From positions 684,270,583 through 684,334,582 of the forward strand of contig NC_081412.1 in NCBI RefSeq assembly GCF_030272615.1: 64,000 nucleotides of DNA, given 5' to 3'. Below are positions 1 through 11,403 of the stretch, in pieces. A program made the position numbers and the translations under genes. Under the pieces are notes generated by a model. The model searched no databases, had not been told where the DNA came from, and saw only the letters and a program-made list of their open reading frames with translations. Within the stretch, counting starts at the first letter, position 1, and every line of letters starts with the position of its first letter. Origin of the DNA: Cryptomeria japonica (Eukaryota; Streptophyta; Pinopsida; Cupressales; Cupressaceae).

Positions 1-2436
1 GGCTTGGGAGGCTTGTTCACCCTCAGTAGGTTGCTCAGTAGAGGCAACACTTTTGCCAGTTTCTTTAGCCTCAAATGTAGCCTTCGGTGATTCCTTGCTT
101 GGGGTCTCGGTGGCAATAGTTTCAGTGATTGTTGGGGCTTGAGAAGTCTGTTCCCTAGTGGTCTGAGAAGTAGCTTCTCCTTTGGTAGACTATTGACCCT
201 CTTTGCCTTGTTCAGTGTCCTGAGGTGTCTCGGTTGAAAGATACTGAGTTATCAGAGGATAGGACTTGACTTGTTCCAAAACTAATTCACTTGATACCAG
301 TTTGGCATAGGCATTCCCTTCTATCATCTCCTATTCTTGTACCTCGGTGTCCATGATATCCTCATCAAGTTGTATAGTACTAGCAGGATCTTGCTCGGTG
401 ATATCAACTATTTCAACTTCACCTTGCTCATCAGCACTCTTGATTCAAAAATTTTCTTGCCATTTTTCTTTTGTCTCTTTCTCTACTTCAAGATAAAGGC
501 CATTCATCAGTTTCAAGGCTCTTTGCTTCACTAGGAAGTTTGTCTAGTAGTTTTTTAGATGTTCACTTATCTCATCTACCGACATGTCTAGAAAGAGATG
601 TACCAGACTTCTTTCTCTCATCTTCTTTTTCGAGTCCATAGCATATTTCCACCTATTATCAATGTGTAAGTACAATGCTTTTGGAAGAGAATTAGTTACT
701 TCCAATGGGACTAATCAAAATTTAAGAAGTGTACATACAACTGACTCTTCTATTTGCCTCTTTTCTTCTTCTGTCTGAGAGTCATATTTGACATACCAGA
801 ATGACCCAAATCCACCATATTATTTCAAATTTGCACAAAAATTATCAACACTATGTACATCTTCCTTTTTGCTTTTGACAATCTAAAATTTATTTTTGTC
901 TTGAGATTCGGTGTCACTTGACTCTTTATTCAAAATGAGTCTTCAAGTAGACTTCTTATAAGTTTTTTTTACCTTAGGCATTGCAACATTTTTCTGCTTC
1001 TTACTCAGTGACACTACAGATGGTCTAGTATTGGGGTGCTTCACTGGAGGAGTAGGTGATACTTGTGATGTATCTTGTTTCTTCCTTCTCAAAATTTTGC
1101 CTTTTGGCAACTTGGTACTCAATGTAATTGCTTCTTCTTGGGCTTTAGATTCCTCCTCAGTGATGACTTGATTGATCTTGACAAGAGTGGAGGAAGAACC
1201 TTCTCCAAATTTCTCTGTTAATACTTTGATCATTTTGGTTGCTTTCCTTGTAGCTTTAGTAACTACAATGCTCATCTTAACTTTTTCTTTGACCTCTTCA
1301 TAGGTACCATACCTAATCTTAGTAGCATGCCTTGGAAGTGCAAGAAGGGCATCTATCTGCTCCTGCGTAATGTCAGAATCAATCTCATAACCCATAGGTG
1401 ACAAAGATTGAGTTCTTGGTTCTACTACATTGACATAACAGTAGTCAGTGTCCACTTCAAAACATATATCATCCTTGTATTTATCCAATAACTGGGGTGG
1501 TATTATGTGCCTGTTATGCATCTTTTCCTGAAATCTGCTAAAATAATCATCCATTATCTCATTGAAGTTATCACCTAGCTATTTGATAAAATCATTTATC
1601 TAATGGGTGATTGGTCGGTGTAACTCCCAAACTACATTACCAACTAATGGAAATAATTTCTGAAAATAGAAAAACATGCATACTAAGAGTGACCCAAACT
1701 TTAGTGTGTTTGCTGAGTTGTTCTTCTTCAGCTTCCTTATGGTGTTGAGATTTTCAAAAATATTTTTCAACAACACTTCACATAGGTCAATCTTCATACC
1801 CTTTTTCACAATTTTGTATGTTAAATCAACAGTTGCACATGGTACATTGTTTTCCCTTGCCGACTAAAAGAAACAATAACCTATGACTCTAATTGCAAAC
1901 TTCAGTTCTGCATCTGTAACACTATTCAATTTCAGACCTCTGCAATCAAATTCAACTCCGGTTAAAGTGATCAATTCTTTCTGTGAAATCATTTTCTGAG
2001 CTCGAGCATGGTCGAATATAGGGTATCTGGTGATCAAGTGGATGATTTCCTTGGTGATTTTGAATGGTTTCTCTTCTAACCACATAAATTCATCATGAAC
2101 TCTACTCAAAACAAATTTAACCCTTTGGGGTTTGAAGACTCGCGGGTAGGTTAGGGCTTTGGTCAATCCCTTGACTTTGATATGCTCATATTTGCTATCC
2201 AGATTTCCATCGGTGCATAATTCATCATACGTGTCCTTGATCTCAATATGACCTAGTTCCTCAACACGACACTTAGTGTAGAATATAACATCCTCAACCA
2301 ATAGAACCCTATCCGGAATGAGAGATAATGCAGTTTTATCGTCAGGTTTGGATGCTACTTTGGGAGGTAAGGAATATTTCAGTGAGGGCTTCTCAATGGT
2401 TTCAACAACAACAGGTTTCTGAATCTTTGGAGCCAT
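1..2436 (-). pseudogene. ORF B copy 1: large family N protein of unknown function, partial
   Basis: ATG at 2436 (start MAPKIQKPVV). One frame runs leftward through 1864, 1600 and 943 and leaves the window. It is homologous along its length to 42270-45621. The first ~430 residues are a mixed alpha/beta-like region with the well-kept stretch KPFKITKEIIHLIT. A K/P/T-rich segment follows, then acidic and Q/T-rich sequence. I recognise no enzyme motif. Stops near 1864 and 1600 replace Gln codons seen in the other copy (CAG or CAA there, TAG here), so this is a decayed gene, not a different protein. Another stop near 1578 replaces a Lys codon. Confidence 0.75.
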
Positions 2437-2945
2437 TTCAAACTTTCGATAATTACTAACAAAAAAGGCTTAGGGTTTGAAACTTAACCAACAAATGCTT
2501 TCCACTTAGTAAATAGAAAGTAGGTATTCTCAACTAATATGATTGGCTGACTTGCTTGAAAAATGCGTTGAGATTGATGAATAAATACCTTGAAATTTGC
2601 TTGGGAGGAGTTTGATCACCTTAGAATTGCTTAGCTCTGCTTTCTGAAAACTTGGTAAGTGTAAAATGACCACACAAAGGACTTTAAGTACACATTTTAC
2701 CTTATCAGGCTTTGTGCAATTAGGTAAGAAAGCATTAAATGCACTTAGTTCCTTTAAACCGATTACCTTCCTTTTTATGCTTTTACTGACTAGACAGGCT
2801 TACTGCATTTACTGACTTCTCTGGTACTCCAAAAGACTAGATAAAATTTCAAATTTGCTATTGCATCTAAGCTATGTAGATTTTGGAATTAAGTACATGA
2901 AAAATAGGAACTGTTAAGATATAACCTTGAGAGAATGCAGTCCCT
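2437..2945 (-). other. Spacer between ORF A and ORF B of family N copy 1
   Basis: About 509 bp with no ORF of note. It is alignable with 41714-42269 in copy 2, so it belongs to the element. It may hold the signal for ORF B expression, but I see no clear TATA box or splice pair. Confidence 0.6.
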
Positions 2946-4318
2946 TCATACCTTTACCGATTCATTTGAAATAGATGCACCTAACTCGGTAGGTAAGGTG
3001 CTTTCTTCATTGGTTGACACATTTTCCTTCTTTTTCCAAATTATCTATAATTTGCTTCTTATTTCCTCAGTATCTCCTTTGGGTTGATCTTTGCAATCTT
3101 AGGCCAAGTGTCCAACTTTGTGACAATGAAAACATGCCATACCAGGATTTCTCCATGATCTTCGGTTGTTCATTCCAAACCTTATAAAGTAGTTGACACT
3201 TATATGTCCATATCTTCCACAAAATTCACACCTTATCCTTGTATTGTAATCCCATGGTACTGTAGTATACTGTCGGTTGATATCTATGTGAGTTCGGTAA
3301 CTTCTAGAATTTGCTTGATGTGAAGACCACATATAGTTTTTCTGCTTAAACCAACACTTCTCAGTACTATGACCATATCTATTTTAGTTTTTGCAAAACC
3401 CCTTGAATTTTGCCTTCTAATAATTGCTAACAGACTTAGTCCTACATTGATTAGATGTGTGACAATACTTATTGCAATTGTAACAATAACCATTAGACCT
3501 AGTGACATTCAGTTGCTTACCTTTTCTGATTTGGCACATGTTGGCAGTATGTCCTTGTTTTCCACAGTAGTTGCAAATAGGCTTCTTTCCTTTGATGTTC
3601 TTCTTGTTTCCAAATTGTTTTGATGATTCTCCTCTCTCAGTGATGTGGATTCCTTTCTTGGTAGAGTCTTTTCCTTTGTAACCGAGTCCTGCATCCTTGT
3701 TGGGTCTTCTTGTAGTTAGTTTCTCATCCAAAATCTTTGATGCTTCATAACTTTTCTTTAGTGTTTCTTTGGATTTCTTCTCTGTTTCAAGTTCATCGGT
3801 CAATCTTGATATTTCAAGTTTCAATGCTTGATTCTCATTTTCTTTTAGATTTGCTTCATGATGTGCATAACCCAATTGATGAGATAGATTTTGTTGAATT
3901 CTAGTCATCCTTGTGATTTCATCATTCTTTTGAGACACTAATGCTTCAAGATATTGTTTTTCTCCTTTTGTATCTCTTATGTTATCCTCGGTTGTCCTCA
4001 ATGCATCAATATTTTCAGTCATCTGTGTACTGAAATGCTCGTGTTCTCCTTTCATTGCTTTTAGTTGATTAGTCAGTGCTTTGTTCTTTTCTTTCAATAC
4101 TCCAATCACATTTCTTTAGTCTCTTCAGATATACTATTCTTAGATGACGTCTCAATTTGTTCCACCAGCTCTTATGAGTCCTACAAATCATTAGACAATC
4201 TTCTTCTGACTTTCAGTGATTTTTGCATTTGTTTCTGCATGTCTGCAATCACTTGATTAGCATGATCCAATTCATTTTGAAGATTCACAATTCTCTGAGA
4301 TTGCTTGTAGCCTTTCAT
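2946..4318 (-). pseudogene. ORF A copy 1: coiled-coil, multi-zinc-knuckle gag-like protein
   Basis: The start ATG is at 4318, 49 nt inside the primer site, as expected for the first ORF of an LTR element. The N-terminal half is a heptad-rich coiled coil (4300-3720). A basic K/G/S-rich linker follows, then C-x2-C-x4-H-x4-C knuckles around 3580-3540, 3500-3460, 3410-3340 and 3230-3100. Copy 2 shows that there are five knuckles. A frameshift lies between 4190 and 4100, and several stops interrupt the frame. The tandem knuckles suggest RNA binding and a gag-like packaging role, but I see no recognisable capsid (UBN2) domain. The C-terminal stop is a TGA at 2946-2948. Confidence 0.75.
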
Positions 4319-4366
4319 TGATAAGATCTTTCTCTTTAGGTAGTTAAACCCTTTTCCAAGATTGAA

Positions 4367-4378
4367 GCTCTGATACCA
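4367..4378 (-). other. Primer binding site, tRNA-iMet type
   Basis: The minus strand reads TGGTATCAGAGC, the usual plant Ty1/copia primer site complementary to the 3' end of initiator tRNA-Met. It lies two bases inside the LTR boundary. Confidence 0.93.
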
Positions 4379-4380
4379 AT

Positions 4381-5575
4381 TGTTAGGTCCAATATGGAAA
4401 GCTAATGTATTGAGAGGGGACGGGTGAATCAGTACTTCAAAACTTTTCTTCAATAATAACTTTACTATTAAACATAAACTGAATATTGCTGAAACATAAT
4501 ATAAAGCTAAAACATATAAATAACATTCATACATGTTTCACTCCATAACACATATATTTTGGTTACGCAGAAACTCTTTGTTAGAGAGAAAAATTGCGAT
4601 GGGGATGACACCCACAACTTCACTACTGCAATAATAAAGTTTGCTTGGTTAAAGCTACATGTTTAGCTATTTCTGATAGCTTACCCTGTTAGGAGTATCA
4701 AGATCTTTAGATCTACCTTGATAAAGGATTTTACAACACTTATATTAAATGTTGTACCTGGTTAAAGGCTTTACAATTTATAGACTTTGTTAGAGTCTTT
4801 TACCTTGTTAAAGGTTTCTCTTACAACTCAAAATAATACAATCAAAATCTTTACAAAATATCTGCAACTTCACATCTCAAATGTTATAGCAGATTCTATG
4901 TGCTCAATATGAAATTACCTTGCTCATAGCATACCTTGATAATTGATAATTCAACTCGGTAAACCCTTCTATTTACTCTGTTCCTTAACTGTTCTCTGAA
5001 ATATTTCTCGATGACCTCTAAATATCTCTGTCAGTCGTAACAGTCACAACACATTGTGCTTTCTCATGATTTTGCCCTTCAGCTTATCTATCACACATGT
5101 CTTACTTCATACATTTTGATCCTCATTTCATGCTGTATAAATAGATCTCTTATGATGATGATTTGTTCATGCTTCGATCTTACAAACATGATTCATTGAA
5201 TGAATAACCATACAAATTATTTCATTGGATAGATGTCCTCAAAATCATACAAAATCTTAAGGTGTAATTTCCTATGTGATAATGCTTCCCTGTTCCTCGA
5301 TCTTGTAACATGTTTCTACATATGTGTCCAAGTTCAATGAATCTGGTAACATGTTTCACTCGGTTCATATTAACCTGGTATACTATCTTTGCATCTCAGT
5401 AGACATAGAACGTTACTCGGTAGATAGCTCGGTGTATACTAAACTCTGTGACTTCTTTCCTTCTATAACCGACCGCTTTAGTGCTTACCGACTGAGTATT
5501 CGGTAGTATTAACCGACTATAGTATATAGGATGAATTTGGAGATAAAACTAATGACAACTTAGTAAATAGTAATA
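4381..5575 (-). repeat. 5' LTR of family N copy 1
   Basis: About 1195 bp aligning over its length with the LTRs at 39189-40298 and 46010-47147 in reverse complement. On the plus strand it begins TGTTAGG directly beside the primer site and ends TAGTAATA, so the expected terminal CA is mutated to TA in sense orientation terms (one C-to-T change). A TATA-like TGTATAAATA lies at 5134-5143. The other two LTRs have a matching TATTTATAC at the same relative place. Confidence 0.85.
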
Positions 5576-5950
5576 GGGTTAAGCAAACCCAGGGTTAGAT
5601 GGAATGAGTTAGGTTTAGGAGTGGTTAGGTTAGGTGGTTAAATGTTAGGAGAATAGGAAAAGGCTAATTAATTTCAACAACTCATGAATTTGATTTGTTT
5701 TAATTAATTAGGGGATTTAGAAGAAATTATTTTGATGGGGGGAATTAATTAATTTGAGTTAATTAATTAAAGGGGATTATTGAAATGAACCTGTTAAGTA
5801 AATCCTTAGATTTATTATAAGTAGATGAATGGGGGGAATTTAATCAAATTGTTAATGAATTCAATCAAATTGGGAATGAGAATTAATTAAATAATTGCTT
5901 ATTCAATTAATTATCTTCAGACCATTTTAAGGTGTATACTAATAGATGTC
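5576..5950. other. AT-rich spacer
   Basis: Rich in TTAATTAA-type words and G-runs, with no ORF. It separates family N copy 1 from the truncated copia element. The left breakpoint of the copia element lies near 5935-5950. Confidence 0.6.
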
Positions 5951-7438
5951 ATGGATGAAGAGTTGAGACAAATTGAGAAAAATCAGACTTGGGAACTTGT
6001 CCCTAGACCTGCAGATAAGAATGCCATAGGTACCAAATGGGTCTACCAGAATAAGATGAATGAAGAAGGTAAGATAGTCTGACATAAAGAAAGGTTAGTG
6101 TGCAAAGGGTATGCACAAATGGAAGGCATTGATTTTGAAGAAACTTTTGTACCGGTTGCTAGGATAGAGGCAATAAGAATGTTCTAGCTTTCTCAGCCTA
6201 TAAGGAATATAAAGTGTATCAGATGGATGTAAAATCTTCCTTTCTCAATGGTAATGTTGAAGAAGAGGTCTATATAGAACAGCCAGAAGGGTACCTATTG
6301 CATGAAGATGAGATTTTTGTATGCTGGTTAAAGAAAGCCTTGTATGGTTTAAAGCAAGCTCCCAAAGCATGGTATTCCCGGTTAGAAAAATACTTGGAGG
6401 AGCAAGGATTCTAGAAAGGGAATGTAGACAACAAATTGTATGTCAAGGTAAATGGAGATCACATGATTATAGTTGTTGTATATATGGATGATATTATCTT
6501 TGGAGGAGACAAGGACATCATTATGCCAAGAATTTGCATATCAGATGAAGAAGGAATTCAAGATGTCCATGATGGGTGAGTTGTCCTATTTTCTTGGTTT
6601 GTAGATCTAACAGTAGGTGAAAGCAATTTTTATCTCACAAACCAAGTATGCAAAAGACATGCTAAAGAAATTTCAAATGGAGGATAGCAAAATTGTAAGT
6701 ACTCCCATGCTTACTAGTTGTAAGTTGAGAAAAATAGATGAGTCACCAGAAGTTGATCAAACAATATATAGGTCTATGATTGGTAGTCTGTTATATTTAA
6801 CAACATCTAGACCGTATATTGTACAAGTTGTTTACATGGTATTAAGAATCCAAGTTGCTCCTAAATAGTCTCACCTAAATGTAGTTAGAAGGATTTTCAG
6901 GTTTCTGCAAGGAACTATCAGTTATGGTTTGTGGTATCCAAAGAAAGGAGACTTTTCTTTGCAGGCTTATACTAATGCAAATTGGCCAGGAAGTATAGAT
7001 GACCACAAAAGTACAAGTGGAGGTGCTTTCTACTTAGGAGACCGGTTAGTATCATGGCACAACAAGAAGAAAGATTTAGTGTCATTATCTACTACAGAGG
7101 CAGAGTATATAGAAGCTCCTACATGTTGTTCATAGGTTTTATGGATGAAGCAGACATTGAAAGACTTACAGGTGGAGATACCAGAACCTATTCCAATCTG
7201 GTGTGATAACTCAAGTGCAATCAACATATCCAATAATCCAATAATGCACTCAATAAAAAAACACGTTATAATCAAGTATGAGTCCTTGAGGGAGAAGATA
7301 GCAGACAAGGAGGTCATAGTAGAATATGTTCCAGCTGGTGAGTAGATTACTGACATATTTACGAAGCCACTTCCTTTAGGCCCATTTGAGTACTTGAGAC
7401 AAAAGATGGGTGTTGTCCAACCATCTGGTAGAAATTAA
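5951..7438 (+). pseudogene. Copia pol fragment: reverse transcriptase and RNase H
   Basis: RT begins at 5951. It has the KWVYQNKM and QMDVKSSFLNG motifs and an intact YMDD catalytic box near 6481-6492. RNase H covers about 6929-7345. There the usual Asp pair of the AYTDADW-type motif is changed to Asn (AYTNANW), while the TEAEY glutamate is kept. The C-terminus ends in the family-typical FEYLRQKMGVV at 7380-7420 and stops at 7436-7438. Frameshifts lie near 6185 and between 6530 and 6600. Stops at about 6079, 6412, 6866, 7133 and 7343 all fit C-to-T changes (CGA or CAG). It cannot make an active enzyme. Confidence 0.9.
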
Positions 7439-7644
7439 ATGCCTATGAGAATGTATGATTTAGGGGGACTCAACCATTTTTACTCTCTTATGACTCTTGA
7501 ATCATGAAGCATAGACATAGGGGGAGTATGTGTCCTAACCAGATGAAGACAAGGGAGAGAATATTGGTGTCAGACTAAGGTTCCCTTTCCCATTGTTGTT
7601 AAAGGGGCAGAGAAACTATAACTGATCATGTTAACATCAATGCC

Positions 7645-7656
7645 AAAGGGGGAGAT
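7645..7656 (+). other. Polypurine tract of the truncated copia element
   Basis: AAAGGGGGAGAT directly precedes the TGTTAG start of the 3' LTR, the expected place for plus-strand DNA priming. Confidence 0.85.
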
Positions 7657-9380
7657 TGTTAGCATTGAGTTGTCATTGATTTCAATTGGTAGTGCAGGCT
7701 ACCAGTAAAGGTATGCCACCCGATGTGAAGAAGGTTAAACTGGCATAAGGAAGATTAACATGAAACTAGTATGGTGGAAAACAAGTAAGATTTATGACTA
7801 TTAGTAACATCACTGGTAAAAGGTGATATAAAGTTGTGTGTTGGCATGACAAGTTGTAACCAGTTTGAAGGTTGGTTGCTTGTTTATGATGAAGAGGCAG
7901 AATGCTAAAATGATCACAAACCATTGAAGGTGAAGATGTGCTACCGGTGTAGTGTGCATTATGGGTTAGCAAAAGGAGAAGGTCTCACCGGTAAGGGCTT
8001 ATGCCGGTATGAGTTTGTTGAATGTTCAAGAGTAAACTAACCTTGTGTCATTGAGCTAAGTGTATGACCAATGTGATGCCATGTGGAGCTGAGGTGGCAA
8101 GCATGTTGAGGTTGATGAAGTTTCTATAAACATAGTTGTTGCAATAGTTTGTCAACTTTAATGAAACAACCAAAAATCATGGGACAATAATAGACTGATA
8201 CAACTCATGGAAGAATGAATAACAGAGAAAGATCAAGGAGTTTTTGGTGCCTGGATCGAAGAAAATAAATCAGACTGCAAGTGGACCTCGAGAAGGAAAC
8301 AACTAGGCTATAAATGAGTCAACAAATTTCAAGGCCGAAAATCATGGTCGAGATTGCTATCTTTACCAAATATACATTGGATGATGGAAAACATGTACAT
8401 ATGTATTCCTCCAATGCAGGTGATCAATCCAAGATGAATTGGATTAGATCAGATGCAAATTTATTTGGGAGAAGGAAACCCTAACTACCCTTAGTTTGAA
8501 TTGATTTTTGGTGGGAAAGCTCAAGATTAAATATGATGACTTGAGACTATGATCAGTGCTACTGAAGAGTGAAGGTAAGTATGAAATTGCTAAAAAATTT
8601 AGAGTCGAAGAGATAAGCACTTGAAGTATTTATGAGAAAGGATTGTACCGGTAAGGAGAAGCAAGGTAAACTGGTGTAAGGAACAAACTGGCAGAGTTAG
8701 CATAGGAGGCAGAGGTGAAAATATGGAGGAAGCAACATCTGATAAAGAGTCATTAGTGCGATTTGAATCATGAAGATATTGTGAGAGGAGACTTAGCAAA
8801 GTTAGGATTAGTAGCAAAGCAAAATTGCAGAGTGTGTGGAGGAAACATAAACCAGTAAGGTTGAAACTGATAGAGCATAATATTGTAAGGTTGCAAAAAT
8901 TCTTTTGCAACAAGGATCTAATTTGTATAACTAAGTTTTATATTGTTTTCACTGAGTTGGTGCTCAATGCAAGGGTTATAGCTCCTTTAGGTTGTAGCCT
9001 ATAAATTGTGTAGGGGTTGGTGCTCCTTTGAGTCGGTGCTCATGAATCAGGGGTTCATGCTCCTTGGGTTTGTGCCATAAAACTATAATTAGATCTTTTA
9101 CATTGTGAGGCTAGATTGGAGTAGAAGATGTCCAGCAGCTATTCTCACCAAGGTTTTTCCAAAATTGGGTTTTCATCATAAATCTGGTGTTGTGGGATGC
9201 ATTCTTGTGTATGAGTTATGTTGATGTTGTAGCAAATCCTTTCACACACTTAGTTTGCATTGTTTGAGCTACCATTTATTACTCAGTGTGTTTTATATAT
9301 TACTAGTGTATCCCTATTGAAGGAAAAGTTTTTCAAATCACTGATTCACCCCCCCTCTCAGTGATCCATTGTGTCAAACA
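7657..9380 (+). repeat. 3' LTR of the truncated copia element
   Basis: About 1724 bp, starting TGTTAG after the polypurine tract and ending near ...TGTGTCAAACA. A TATA box (CTATAAATGAG) is at 8308-8318. The end carries the CCCCCCCTCTCAGT stretch also found near the LTR ends of family N and the right-edge copia. No second copy lies in the window, so the 3' boundary is inferred from the terminal repeat only. Confidence 0.72.
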
Positions 9381-10511
9381 ATTGTGCTCCCAAAATTTTG
9401 GCAAAAAAGTCAAGGACCATGTGCATTTTCAACATGGTGCGACCAACATTTCACCAAATTTTTAGGTTCATTAGATATGATGATATTACAGCGAATCCCA
9501 AAGTTATAGCTTATTTCGAGGTGTTTTGATATGCGAAATCGAGCCTTAAAAGTTGAAATAGGACATAATTAGGGTTTATGATTAAATGATTTATTGGAAG
9601 AATAAAATAAAAAGGGGCACACTTAGGGTAAAGTGCCCAATTTTATGTTGTGGGGAGTTATGAAATAGGACTTTATATTAAATTAAATTAATTAATTAAA
9701 GGCTTCAAGTGAAATTACAATGCAAGATGCAAACACACTAAGGCGGGTGATAAACTAATTGTGAAATTGTACCACCCTAGCAAGGGTGTACAATTTATGA
9801 CACTACAAACACACACAAGGTTCTTGCACACAGTATTTTAATTTACAAATCAACTATTCATTAAGGCAGAATCACCAAAATGGTGGTTTGACTAAAGCAA
9901 AATCCTACATAGCCACCCAAAACAATGGTTTTTAGCTAAGGTGCAGATTCAAATCCGAGCGTCACTGTAATTTTTAGGATCAACAGAGTGCACAAAAAAA
10001 ATTTCAAAGGAAAATTTCATGAAAAACCCCTGGGATAGGGGCGTGGTGCCCTAGTCCTATCCAGGACAAGGGTGTGGTGCCCTATTTCTCCCTATTTTTA
10101 CCAAGGTTTGTCAGAATAATAGGCTTTAGATCTCAGTTTCTAGTTCTAAAGGTATAGTTCTAGATCTGTAGAATTAGGATAGTGGAATAGAACCCTCATC
10201 CCAGACATTTCACCTCATATTTCTAACACAAGTGCACCTCTAAATTTAGATCTTAATCTATACTTTTCAGCAGCATATTAGTTATTCTCAATCTTGCATT
10301 TTCAGATTAGCATTATTAGTGTATACTTGCATCTTTCCATTCTCTTTTTTGCAGTGAGGGAATAGAACCCCTATAAGATAATCCTTGGATCTCTCTTCCT
10401 CACAAGAAGTAGCCAAAGTGCATTACCTCCCTAGGCTCTTTTGTATTATGTGAGTTTGTATGTAAGAGTGGGATTAGGGTTTGCTTGCCTAGTCTTACAT
10501 TTTCCCCTACA
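9381..10511 (+). repeat. Probable 5' LTR of the outer gypsy element (start unresolved)
   Basis: It ends ...CCCCTACA just before the primer site. It has no ORF and has LTR-like TA-rich sequence. Near 10029-10094 there is a duplicated GTGGTGCCCTA module, and its first copy sits in a potential hairpin (GGGATAGG/CCTATCC). No matching 3' LTR was recognised after 34465, so the length and 5' edge are guesses. Part of this interval may be older flanking DNA. Confidence 0.5.
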
Positions 10512-10516
10512 CATCT

Positions 10517-10533
10517 TTGGCGAACCTGACGTT
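10517..10533 (+). other. Primer binding site of the outer gypsy element
   Basis: TTGGCGAACCTGACGTT, a TGG-starting gypsy-like primer site, follows the presumed LTR end by about five bases. I cannot name the primer tRNA from the sequence alone. Confidence 0.6.
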
Positions 10534-10867
10534 AATCCAATTTAATTTTCATTGCATTGCATTGTTAGATCTAGATTTATTATTTTTTCATTTTCCTTTA
10601 TAAACATAAAATTCAAAAAAAAAGTGAAAAAATCAAGAAAATGAAAAAAGAGCTTTCCTTTTACTTGTATTGTGTGTTTAAATTTCATTCAATTTTCATT
10701 TCAAAATGTGAGATCTTTATTTGCAAGATGTTCATACTTTTGATAATGTATGGAATTATATTTATTATGAGTTTATTAAGGATGAATTAGATGAAGCTCT
10801 AGAAGAGTTTTTGAAACCTAAGCCTTCTAAACGCTCGTTTTGCTAAAAACTAATCAACCTTGTTACT
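10534..10867 (+). other. 5' untranslated leader of the outer gypsy element
   Basis: AT-rich leader. From about 10700 it can be read as gag-like coding sequence (DNVWNYIYYEFIKDELDEAL), which a TAA interrupts before the ATG at 10868. The true gag start may therefore lie upstream. Confidence 0.5.
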
Positions 10868-11403
10868 ATGCCATTTCATTGTGATGAGAAAGATAAGTTG
10901 AATGATTCCTCTCATGGATACATTCCTATCAACTCCTCCACTAGATCTAGCAACATGGTTTCTTACAACAATTCCCTTTATGAGGATATGTCTGTTTTTG
11001 AATCAAGAGATAAACCTTTCAACCGATATGACCATGCTTTGTTGGATTATGTCCTTGATGACTTCATTTCTTTTCATAAACCATCAAACAAAAACAATAC
11101 ATCTAAAAGGTTAATCAACATGATAAATGCGAAGGAACATAACACGCCTTTTTTTTCCATCCAAGGTGCTTATCCTTCCTCAACTTCATCTCTCCCTAAT
11201 CAACCTTTATTCACTGTTCAAGGTGGATATAGTCATGATTCATTTAGTACTCCCAACAAACCTATCATTACTGTGCAAGGAAGAAATCCCGTTAAGATTC
11301 CTTATAGCTATGATAAAAAATTAACTAAGGAGAATCATCATGTGGTTTCCCATACCTACAACACAAGAAATAATAGGCAACCTAATCCTCCTCCAGTTAT
11401 TCT
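10868..11403 (+). pseudogene. Outer gypsy gag-like ORF, N-terminal part
   Basis: An open frame of 178 codons from ATG 10868 to the inner insertion. Its apparent tail beyond 11403 is LTR sequence of the inner element. The protein is Ser/Asn/Pro-rich and carries three spaced repeats (SIQGAY, TVQGGY, TVQGRN; about residues 97-137). I see no capsid fold and no zinc knuckle. The downstream continuation, at 29601, resembles the segment just before the protease of the inner element. A capsid-coding segment therefore seems to be missing or replaced. Confidence 0.65.
11399..11403. repeat. Target-site duplication, left copy (ATTCT)
   Basis: It pairs with ATTCC at 29596-29600 (4 of 5 bases). The length is typical of LTR retrotransposon integration. 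Confidence 0.85.

Larger units (their letters stand above)
1..5575 (-). mobile_element. Family N LTR retrotransposon, copy 1 (pol-less), left part outside the window
   Basis: This is the 5' part of an element read on the minus strand. It has a 5' LTR (4381-5575), a tRNA-iMet type primer site (4367-4378), ORF A (coiled coil plus zinc knuckles) and most of ORF B. The same parts in the same order form the complete copy at 39189-47147, which identifies both as one family. No protease, reverse transcriptase, RNase H or integrase lies between the primer site and the window edge, and the complete copy also lacks them. The element is therefore non-autonomous. The window starts inside ORF B, so the 3' LTR and one TSD cannot be seen. 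Confidence 0.88.
5951..9380 (+). mobile_element. Ty1/copia retrotransposon, 5'-truncated
   Basis: It contains RT, RNase H, a polypurine tract and a 1.7-kb 3' LTR in normal order. LTR 5', gag, protease and integrase are missing. The sequence starts abruptly at the RT entrance (MDEELRQIEKN), so the loss is a deletion or truncation, not point decay. Confidence 0.88.
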
